Positions 55,858 through 64,000 of a stretch of DNA of 64,000 nucleotides are shown in pieces (positions within the stretch are counted from its first letter, which is position 1; each line of letters opens with the position of its first letter). Where the stretch lies: NCBI GenBank assembly GCA_034440575.1, contig JAOTOL010001476.1:89501-153500 (forward strand). The letters run 5' to 3'. Below the pieces are notes generated by a model. That model did not search any database. It saw only the letters and a list, made by a program, of their open reading frames with translations, and had not been told where the DNA came from. The position numbers were made by a program, and so were the translations under genes. This stretch comes from Imbricaverruca yamaguchii. Lineage: Eukaryota > Arthropoda > Thecostraca > Neoverrucidae.

Positions 55858-56640
55858 TGTGGGGGGGGGTGGCAGGACACCGCTGCTCTGCCTGTGTGGG
55901 GGGACACCGCTGCTCTGTGTGTGTGGGGGGACACCGCTGCTCTGTGTGTGGGGGGGGGGACACCGCTGCTCTGTGTGTGTGGGGGGACACCGCTGCTCTG
56001 TGTGTGTGGGGGGACACCGCTGCTCTGCCTGTGTGGGGGGACACCGCTGCTCTGTGTGTGTGGGGGGCAGGACACCGCTGCTCTGCCTGTGTGGGGGGAC
56101 ACCGCTGCAGTGTGTGTGTGTGTGTGAGGGGGCGCCCCTGCTGTGTGTGTGTGGGGGCGCTGCTCTGCCTGTGTGGGGGGACACCGCTGCTCTGGGAACG
56201 CTGCTCTGTTGTGGACACGCTGCTCTTGTTGTGGGGGACACCGCTGCTCTGCCTGTGTGGGGGGACACCGCTGCTCTGTGTGTGTGGGGGGACACCGCTG
56301 CTCTGTGTGTGTGGGGGGACACCGCTGCTCTGTGTGTGTGGGGGGACACCGCTGCTCTGTGTGGGGGGACACCGCTGCTCTGCCTGTGTGGGGGGACACC
56401 GCTGCTCTGCCTGTGTGGGGGGACACCGCTGCTGTGTGTGTGTGTGGAGGCCGCCGCTGCAGTGTGTGTGTGTGTGAGGGGGCGCCCCTGCTGTGTGTGT
56501 GTGGGGGGGGGGGGCACCGCTGCCCTGCTGTGTGTGTGTGTGAGGGGGCAGGACACCGCTACTGTGTGTGTGGGGAGGGTGGCAGGACACCGCTGCTGTG
56601 TGTGTGTGAGGGGGCAGGACACCGCTACTGTGTGTGCCCA
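55858..56640. repeat. 27-bp G/T-rich minisatellite, about 28 copies
   Basis: Units of gctctgtgtgtgtgggggga plus caccgct, with cctgtg and ggcagg variants and changing G-run lengths. Strong strand asymmetry (G/T-rich plus strand). Long frames are artefacts. Confidence 0.95.
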
Positions 56641-57479
56641 CCTCACCTGACACCTGGGAAAGCAGCGTCTGCATGCCCCAATGACCACTTGTGCCCCCGC
56701 CCCGGTGTGGTGGTCACGCTTGGCATACAGCACCTGCCCGTCTGCCGTCGAGTGTCGGGGCGGGGCATTGTGGGCCTCCAAACATCACGGTGTTCCAATC
56801 ATCACGGTGTCACCATCACCGTCGCCGTCAGAGTCACTGGGCTTCCAATCGTCACGGTCTCACTCTTGAACCGTCACCATCACCGGCACTGGGCAAGGAA
56901 AGGTGGGCTTCCAATCGTCACGGTCTCACTCTTAAGCAGTCACCATCACCGTTACCATCAACACGGAAGAGGGAAATTCGCTGCGCGAAGATTGTCAAGA
57001 GAATTACACGCGCAGCAATCATACTATGGACGCAGCGGAGCGGTTGGGCTGATTGTGCATCGACATGCATAACAATCCTGGTCGGATTGTGTTGCGCAGT
57101 TGGATATTGGACATTCCCCTTCGGGTCGGAATTTAGCAGAGCACAGTGAACCTTGCACTCTGCTGAAATTACATGCCATTCTCGTCGAATGTCTCATTGC
57201 ATGCTGCTGTTGGCACGGCACGAGCTCACAATGTCACTATTGTGGCACGGCATGAGCTTCATGCCACGCTGTCGCAGTGGCGGCAAGAATCTATGGTCCT
57301 GCGGTCTGCGACATCGTCCAGTGTCGCAATCATCCGCAAGTGAGCCGAACACCACCTGCGACACCAGCCAGTGTTGCAGCCGGTCATACGGAGCACCAAT
57401 TGCGACACCACCCGCGGGTAGCCATGGGCCACACGGCCACACCACCTGTGGATCCAGCTTCCACACTGCTCCTGGTCCA
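56641..57479. other. Unassigned DNA with short direct repeats
   Basis: Near 56790-56960 gcttccaatcgtcacggtct recurs twice, with caccatcaccg blocks. No gene recognised. Confidence 0.45.
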
Positions 57480-57955
57480 GTTCCATACGGCTCCTGGTCC
57501 ACCTCCACATGGCTCCTGGTCCACCTCCATATGGCTCCTGGCCCAGCCCCCGCACGGCTCCTGGTCCAGCCTCCACCCGGCTCCTGTCCACCTCCACACG
57601 GCTCCTGTCCACCTCCACACGGCTCCTGTCCACCTCCACATGGCTCCTGGTCCACCTCTATATGGCTCCTGGTCCACCTCCACACGGCTCCTGTCCACCT
57701 CCACACGGCTCCTGTCCACCTCCACATGGCTCCTGGTCCACCTCTACACGGCTCCTGGTCCACCTCCACATGGCTCCTGGCCCAGCCCCCGCACGGCTCC
57801 TGTCCACCTCTACATGGCTCCTGGTCCACCTCTATATGGCTCCTGGTCCACCTCCACACGGCTCCTGGTCCACCTCCACATGGCTCCTGGTCCACCTCCA
57901 CACGGCTCCTGGTCCACCTCTACACGGCTCCTGGCCCAGCCCCTACACGGCTCCT
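57480..57955. repeat. 21-24-bp pyrimidine-rich minisatellite
   Basis: About 22 units of cacggctcctggtccacctc plus ca. Shorter units lack ggt. Variants are atatggctcc and cccagccccc. Confidence 0.94.
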
Positions 57956-58665
57956 ATACCGGTCCGCGGGCGGCCACAGTCACGCCTCGGCGCTGCACCA
58001 GCCGGCCAACCATTACCCCTGCCACTCCCACGCACTCGTGTAAACTGGGCCACATCGCCAAAACAGTGGAAACTGGGAAACCGCCGCGATGAAAGCGCAC
58101 GGGCGTGTCCAGCGACGGCGGATTGGACGGCGGCGGCCGGGGCGGCGGCGGTCGGGGCGGCGGCGGTCGGGGCGGGGCGGCCGGGGCGGGGGCGGCCGGG
58201 GCGGCTGAGACCGGACAGTCGTCGCCAGCGTCGTGTCGGCGTGTCAGCACGTCAGCCACCGCCGCCGCCGCCGGGCCGCCTGGCGCCGCCCCTGCGCACG
58301 GCCGGCAGTCCGTTAAAGTCGGCCCGTCTCTCGGCTCACGCGGCGTGCCGTGGCCGCGGCCGGCCTGGGAACCGGGCGGCGATCGCTCCCACGCGCCGGC
58401 CGCCTCTCGAAATTCGCCAGCCACTCACCCGATGTCGAGAAGCTATCGAGCTGCTACTGAGTGGCTACCAAGAGGCTCCTAAGTGGCTCTCGAGTGGCTT
58501 AACACAGTCAGTCAAGTGCTGGCACGGGCGCGGACCTGAGCCACCAGACTGTGTCCCTGACCGGGCTCGTGGCCGAGACCATGGGCGAGACAGCTGATCT
58601 CGTGCATCCTGCACGGCACAGGATAGTCCGGGAGTTCAGACGGCCGTCAGCGAGCCGCCGCGGGC
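57956..58665. other. GC-rich unassigned DNA with a short ggcggcggtc repeat
   Basis: 58130-58205 has seven irregular units of cggcggtcggggcgg. Frames are open because of high GC. No domain seen. Confidence 0.4.
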
Positions 58666-58669
58666 TGGA

Positions 58670-58728
58670 CAGCCAGACAGCCAGACAGCCAGACAGCCAG
58701 ACAGCCAGACAGCCAGACAGCCGGACAG
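58670..58728. repeat. 8-bp tandem repeat
   Basis: Six to seven units of cagccaga, followed by related cagacgg. Confidence 0.92.
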
Positions 58729-60055
58729 AGGGACAGCCAGACAGACGGACCCGCATGCGTCCGCATCTGAGGTCTGAAGAGACACCACACCTGAAGTCTA
58801 GACACGCTACACTCACTCGGCGCTGTACTGTTGTCATCCATTACCACACATCTTGACGGCAGTTCTGATTGTGGTTGCCGCCGGAGGAGGCGTTCTCTTT
58901 GGTCATTTGTATGTGATTGAGACAACACGATACACTGCACGTGCACTATAGAATCACATCCGCTAGACCAGCAATACCCTCGCCCACATACCAATACCAA
59001 CAAAAGTCAACAAAACCAAGTTCCATCCATGGCGGGACGCTACATAGCACGTGTAAGCCAAGTAGAACCGAATTCTAGCATCCAACGTGCTCCAATTGAG
59101 GACGCAAGAGCATGATTCGGAGTTGATCAGGCGTGCCCAGCAGTTGGCTCAATACGTAGCAAGCCACGCCCCTCCCCCTCCCCCCCCCCCAATGCCGCCG
59201 CCGGGCGGAGGGCAGAGGGCGGCAGCTCCCCAGAGTCTGGGACCCGATGACAAACGGCTCGTTATTTTAAGGGACAAACGTCGGCTTTTTGCGAATCGCA
59301 AATGTCGAAAAACGGCGGATCGTCGGAAGCGACGTCCGTCGGAAGCGACGCGCGTTTTTGCGGGTGGCGCGCACGTGCCGCTGACGGAGCGTGCCAGGTG
59401 ACTGGCGCCGGCGGCGGGGGCGGCAGCGCTAAGTAGGCCAGCCGCCATGGCAAGCTCGCTGTCAGTGTCACTCGCTCCGGCCGCTGACGCGCTGCCGTGC
59501 GCCGCCGGCGCGTCCCGTTGCCAAGGCGACCGACGGTCGTCGCGTTACACGTGCTGATGACGTCACACAGCGAAGCGCGACCCCGCCGAGAAGATGAAGT
59601 CATTAAGGCATTCTTCCGCCACGTACGCTGATCGAAACGCGCGCGCAAAAACGCTGCTGTTTGAAGCATCTTGCCCGTGTAGTCGTAAACTCCCCGGCTC
59701 TTTCCAAGCCGAGACGCCGAGCGGTATTTGCGGCGTTTTGTCGCCGTCTGCGGATACATTTGGTCGCGGGATGTGGGCGCGTGGTGGCAATACTTCACCC
59801 CACCGCCTGTCTCTGTCGGCCTTTGTCTAAATACCGGCTTTTAGCTCATTCTTCTGGCGCAGCTGAGTCGGAGGGGGAGGGCGGCGGCAGGGAGGCGGGG
59901 TGATGCTCTCGGCGCCTCAAGAGGGGAGAGGCTGAGAGGCCGGCGCGACAGATGTGCTCAGGGCGAGCCACGCTAACGGCCAGCGGCCAGCAGCCAGCGG
60001 GCCAGCAGCTAGCGGCCAGCAGTCAGCTGCCTGTGCATGTCGCAGCTGCACAAGT
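58729..60055. other. Unassigned DNA
   Basis: A C run near 59180, a cagcggcca-type short repeat near 59975-60025, and GC-rich sequence between. No gene recognised. Confidence 0.4.
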
Positions 60056-60070
60056 CTGCTGGTGGCCAAG

Positions 60071-60275
60071 GAGACGCGTAGTCTAAGAGTAAGTTGCCCG
60101 CCTCGCAATCAAAAGATTATGGTTGGTTGGTTATTTGGGCTTAGGGGCGCATCAAAAGATTCTCGGCTCGAGCCTCACTTGTCGCTGCTCTTCGCCCGCC
60201 GCCAATCGGCGTGAGAGATTGGCGACGCTGCATGACTCAACGGTCGACGTGTCGTAGTCCCAATAACCATCACCA
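60071..60275 (+). mobile_element. Val-type SINE split by a LINE stub, 15-bp target duplication
   Basis: Head gagacgcgtagtctaagagt, loop ctcgcaa, then the stub, then ctcgagcctc, ccaatcggcgtgagagattg and gtcgacgtgtcgtag, with tail caataaccatcaccac. Flanked by ctgctggtggccaag (60056-60070) and ctgctggtggccgag (60276-60290). Confidence 0.92.
60119..60150 (-). mobile_element. LINE stub nested in a SINE, 11-bp target duplication
   Basis: A 32-bp insert, atggttggttggttatttgg then gcttaggggcgc, the shortest copy. Flanked by atcaaaagatt at 60108-60118 and 60151-60161. Confidence 0.88.
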
Positions 60276-60560
60276 CTGCTGGTGGCCGAGCGCATGACGG
60301 ACGGTTTGTGGAGGCAGCCACGGCGGCTGCGCTGCGTTCGCCGGGTTGTGCCGGCGCGGCCCGGTCGCCCACACCCGACCACGGGCCGACCGGCGGCCCG
60401 GCCGCGGCTCGTGACCCCGGCCGGCCGGGCCGCGCCGATCGCCTGTGACCTGTGACCCCCGACGGCCGGCGCCAGCCCCACTAACGATGAGAAAGTTGGA
60501 TGGGTTATCGGCGTCGGCCATTACGGGCGGCGGCCGTGAGCCGGCCTATCTGCGCCCGAT
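60276..60560. other. Unassigned GC-rich DNA
   Basis: Contains gcc/ggc-rich palindromic words (ggccggccgg). No gene recognised. Confidence 0.35.
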
Positions 60561-60569
60561 GCCGCACCT

Positions 60570-60915
60570 CTCAGGTCGATGCCGCGCCTCTCAGGCCGTG
60601 TTGTGCCTCTCAGGTCGATGCCGCGCCTCTCAGGCCGTGTTGTGCCTCTCAGGTCGATGCCGCGCCTCTCAGGCCGTGTTGTGCCTCTCAGGCCGTGTTG
60701 TGCCTCTCAGGCCGTGTTGTGCCTCTCAGGCCGTGTTGTGCCTCTCAGGCCGTGTTGTGTCTCTCAGGCCGTGTTGTGCCTCTCAGGCCGTGTTGTGCCT
60801 CTCAGGCCGTGTTGTGCCTCTCAGGCCGTGTTGTGCCTCTCAGGCCGTGTTGTGCCTCTCAGGCCGTGTTGTGTCTCTCAGGCCTTGTTGTGGACCTCAG
60901 GCCTCAGGCCTCTCA
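60570..60915. repeat. 19-bp minisatellite, about 18 copies
   Basis: Units of ctctcaggccgtgttgtgc. The first few alternate with a diverged 20-bp unit, ctctcaggtcgatgccgcgc. Confidence 0.96.
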
Positions 60916-61112
60916 GGCCTTGCGAGGTCACGTCCAATATCAGACCAGCGATTCAACGCACAGAACCGGTTAACGTGCGCGCATCATGAATAGAACGTGC
61001 GCACACAAATGTAAACACCAACTACAATGCACCTCCGACAGGCTTCAAAACCATCCCATCGGCCCTTTCTGCTGACTGACAACGCGCCTCGTGCGTAGCC
61101 TTTGCACGCTTA

Positions 61113-61518
61113 AGGACTGTTCACACCTAGCGTAATCTCGACGCAAAATAGCCACGCAATGACGGACTAGGCGCAATCCCGACGCACATGTTAAGACTTG
61201 TTGCAACTTACAAGCTGAAAAACCGCAGCCGATGTGGCCGCAATCCGCCAAAGATCAGCAATTATGGCGACCGCAGTTTATCTCGAGCAGTCTGTCGACC
61301 TTGCGTCAAGGCGGCTGTTGCGCCGAGCGGGAAAAGTTGAGAAAATCCAACTTCGTCCGCTCGGAAATCGCCAGCATTTTGTAGGACTCGACAGACAGCT
61401 GACGCAAGGCCGGCGTAATGGCAGAATTGGCAGACTCATTGGGCCCCATGCTAACTGTCCGCTAGCTTTGCGTCGACTCAGACAGTGCGTCGAGATTACG
61501 TTAGATGTGAACAGTCTT
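61113..61518. mobile_element. MITE with about 33-bp inverted repeats and TTA target duplication
   Basis: The left end is aggactgttcacacctagcg then taatctcgacgca. The right end, on the minus strand, is aagactgttcacatctaacg then taatctcgacgca. TTA lies on both sides (61110-61112 and 61519-61521). A 3-bp TTA target and this size fit a non-autonomous PIF/Harbinger element. The interior has no transposase. Confidence 0.85.
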
Positions 61519-61784
61519 TTATCGGGGAAATCTGCGGACCCGACCATGTTGGTGCTACTCCTGGACTAGTGGTCGTCGCATCGGAACCGGTACGCCGTTC
61601 TCTGCGCTAAAATCCCGAGACATCTCTGCATCGCGGCACCAGACGACTGTGATGAAGTTGTGAAGTCGTGACCAACACACTATACGTGCTATCGGCGGAT
61701 GACATCAAGTGTGAACACACGTCGTCAAAGTCGCCGCACCCCGGCCCGGCAAGCGCCGGCTGCGCGCCCGAGAAGGGACGCTCC

Positions 61785-62062
61785 CGTCAGTACGGACCGT
61801 GCACGGGTCAAGGGATGCTCCCGTCAGTACGGACCGTGCACGGGTGAAGGGACGCTCCCGTCAGTACGGACCGTGCACGGGTGAAGGGACGCTCCCGTCA
61901 GTACGGACCGTGCACGGGTCAAGGGACGCTCCCGTCAGTACGGACCGTGCACGGGTCAAGGGACGCTCCCGTCAGTACGGACCGTGCACGGGTGAAGGGG
62001 CGCTCTCTCAGCCCGTACCGTGCACGGGTGAAGAGGTGCTGTCTCAGTACGGACCATGTGCA
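61785..62062. repeat. 37-bp minisatellite
   Basis: About seven units of tcagtacggaccgtgcacgg, then gtgaagggacgctcccg. It decays to the right until about 62130. Confidence 0.94.
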
Positions 62063-62475
62063 GGTGTAGGGGCGCTGAACCAGTACGGAACATGCACGGA
62101 CGAAGGGGCGTTCCCCTCTGTGCCGATCATGCACGGCAGGGCGCTCCCTCGGCGCCGGTTGTGCCAGCCGAGCACACCATGCACCGCCGGCGGTGCCCCC
62201 GCCGGCAATGCAAAATCTCGGCCCGAAATCGCGTGGGAACCGGGCTGCGTCGGAGCGCCGCATCGGCCATAACTCACCGAAACTCTCCACCGGAGGAGAG
62301 CCGCGCATCGCGCTCGCTTCCACCGTGTAATTATCGACGCCGTGCAGAAGCGGTACGGCGCGGTCGACGTGACCCCTGACCCCGCCGGCGGCCGCTGCGC
62401 CGCCCGCAAGGTCAGATCGCGGCGCGCGCAGATGCCGAGCATGGGAGATTCGCCGGCTGGGAACGCGGAAGGCTC

Positions 62476-62648
62476 GCGCCAGGTCCGACCGGCGTGGCGC
62501 TGGTGTTCTGAGGGGCGCGCGCCAGGTCCGACCGGCGTGGCGTTGGCGTTCTGAGGGACGCGCGCCCGGTCCGACCGGCGTGGCGCTGGTGTTCTGAGGG
62601 GCGCGCGCCCGGTCCGACCGGCGTGGCGTTGGCGTTCTGAGGGGCGCG
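62476..62648. repeat. 43-bp minisatellite, four copies
   Basis: Units of gccaggtccgaccggcgtgg, then cgctggtgttctgaggggcg. Two sites alternate between copies (cagg/cccgg, gctggtg/gttggcg). Confidence 0.93.
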
Positions 62649-62924
62649 CACGGGGGCACCTGGAGGAATGCGAGTGCGTGGACAGCGGCTAGGCTTGTGT
62701 GCTGCAACAGGCTGGAATAGCTCGTCCGGCGACGGCGGTGGAGCTCGCGGCGGCTCGGCAACCTGCCACCGTGCCCAGGTGCAAAAGACGACGGTGCACC
62801 TGCCAGTGATTGCCACCAGAAAGGGCCGATGGTGCTTCGACGCTCCGGGGTAGGTGATGGTGACCACCACGACACAGTGATGGCGTTGGCGCCGACACAT
62901 CAGGTCAAGGTCGGCGGACACCAT

Positions 62925-62983
62925 GGTGGTGGATTGGAGTTTAGGGGCGCGTCGACATCAAGGGTCACTTTGCGCCCATGGCA
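62925..62983 (-). mobile_element. LINE stub, short target duplication
   Basis: Contains ggattggagtttaggggcgc, then gtcgacatcaagggtcactt and tgcgccc, with (ggt)n to the left. The flanks share gacaccat (62917-62924 and 62984-62991) only. Confidence 0.65.
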
Positions 62984-62994
62984 GACACCATTGA

Positions 62995-63552
62995 CGCTGA
63001 CGTCACGGGCAGCTGACGTCACGGGTAGCTGACATCACGGGCAGCTGACATCACGAGTAGCTGACATCACGGGCAGCTGACATCACGGGTAGCTGACATC
63101 ACGGGTAGCTGACATCACGGGTAGCTGACATCACGGGCAGCTGACGTCACGGGCAGCTGACATCACGGGCAGCTGACATCACGAGTAGCTGACATCACGG
63201 GTAGCTGACATCACTGGCAGCTGACATCACGAGCAGTTGACATCACGGGTAGCTGACATCACGGGTAGCTGACGTCACGGGTAGCTGACATCACGGGTAG
63301 CTGACATCACGGGCAGCGACATCACGGGTAGCTGATGTTACGGGTAGCTGACGTCACAGGTAGCTGACGTCACTGGCAGCTGACATCACGGGCAGCTGAC
63401 ATCACGGGTAGCTGACATCACGAGTAGCTGACGTCACGGGCAGCTGACGTCACGGGTAGCTGACATCACGGGTAGCTGACATAACGGGCAGCTGACGTCA
63501 CGGGCAGCTGACGTCACGGGTAGCTGACATCACGGGTAGCTGACATCACGGG
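62995..63552. repeat. 16-bp minisatellite with CRE-like core, about 35 copies
   Basis: Unit agctgacatcacgggt, with gggc and gagt variants. Ten copies carry the full palindrome TGACGTCA; most others carry TGACATCA, a CG-to-CA change. Confidence 0.96.
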
Positions 63553-63699
63553 TGATGAGTCCGCCATGCCCCCCTCTCGCCACACACGGCAGCGGCGCGG
63601 GACGTTCGGCCCACCCAACGCGAGCACGGTCACAAGGCCGCTCGTGCGTGGATCACGGCGACACAATGCAGGGGCTCATCCGGCCACCGCGCCGGTCAC

Positions 63700-63850
63700 A
63701 TGTCACCGCGCGGTCACGGAGCCTGGCCAAGGCGATCCAGTGTGCTGTGACTGTGACCCAGGTCACGGAGCCTGGGCAGGGCGACCCCAGCAGTGGCAGG
63801 GATGTGCTGTGGCCGTGACCCAGGTGACCTCAGCAGCGGCAGGGATGAGT
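63700..63850. repeat. Two-copy repeat of about 60 bp
   Basis: gtcacggagcctggcc recurs as gtcacggagcctgggc, and gtgctgtgactgtgacccag as gtgctgtggccgtgacccag. The rest of the window end has no recognisable feature. Confidence 0.7.
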
Positions 63851-64000
63851 GGCGCCCGCGCAGGGTGGAGTGGCCAGCGGAGAGTCATCTCAGACGGGGG
63901 GTTATGGGCGTAGCGGTGCTGGGTGCGGTGGTTCTGGCGAAGTTGATTGTTGATATGCGATGACGGGATGAGTGGCCTGAGGTGATGGCCTAGGGTGGAG

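Noticed and set aside
4367..60275. Functional tRNA genes
   Set aside because: A and B boxes are good, but acceptor stems do not pair, anticodon stems are broken, and each is followed by the common SINE body and tail.

Overview
This window is nuclear DNA of an animal, most likely an arthropod (a crustacean would fit). The evidence is spliced genes with GT-AG introns, a rhomboid protease of the arthropod rhomboid type, a C2H2 zinc-finger gene, a decayed jockey-like LINE, tRNA-derived SINEs with target-site duplications, DNA transposons, and very many minisatellites. Nothing looks bacterial or plasmid-like. The species cannot be fixed from the sequence alone.

Layout. 1-3 kb: two minisatellites, two SINEs and a third short array. 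3.26-3.43 kb: a candidate 3'-terminal coding exon with two PY motifs. 4.4-10 kb: a SINE, then a jockey-like LINE pseudogene on the minus strand (about 9.7 to 6.7 kb), interrupted by a SINE and a LINE stub whose target duplications can be read. 10.96-13.46 kb: a 2.5-kb terminal-inverted-repeat DNA transposon with a broken transposase, inserted in a (CA)n(TA)n microsatellite. 13.8-20.7 kb: one SINE, a 39-copy 22-bp array and unassigned DNA. 20.7-23.46 kb: a sharply bounded, almost CpG-free, AT-rich block. 24.1-29 kb: a THAP-domain relic, then a 13-finger zinc-finger gene in two exons whose stop codon runs into a 40-bp minisatellite. 31.5-33.9 kb: a foldback element, SINEs and short arrays. 34.4-42.5 kb: three exons of a rhomboid gene on the minus strand, with a 6.9-kb intron filled by nine tandem arrays, palindromes and a 68-bp duplication of an exon end. 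43-64 kb: array after array (20, 41, 55, 34, 12, 13, 29, 41, 56/38, 27, 21, 19, 37, 43 and 16 bp units), with LINE stubs, SINEs and one TTA-flanked MITE between them.

Only two genes are clearly supported (rhomboid, incomplete at its 5' end; zinc finger, probably complete in coding sequence), plus one partial exon. Tandem arrays make up roughly a quarter of the window by hand count. Most long open frames here are array artefacts: units free of stops stay open in several frames on both strands.

The strongest unusual signals are: (i) a family of 32-62-bp retrotransposon stubs with 8-16-bp target duplications, sharing their 3' tail with the SINEs; (ii) SINEs with several different tRNA-like heads on one common body; (iii) the abrupt CpG desert; (iv) a duplicated exon end and splice donor in the rhomboid gene; (v) the density and variety of minisatellites, two of which abut stop codons. 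All coordinates and counts were read by eye.
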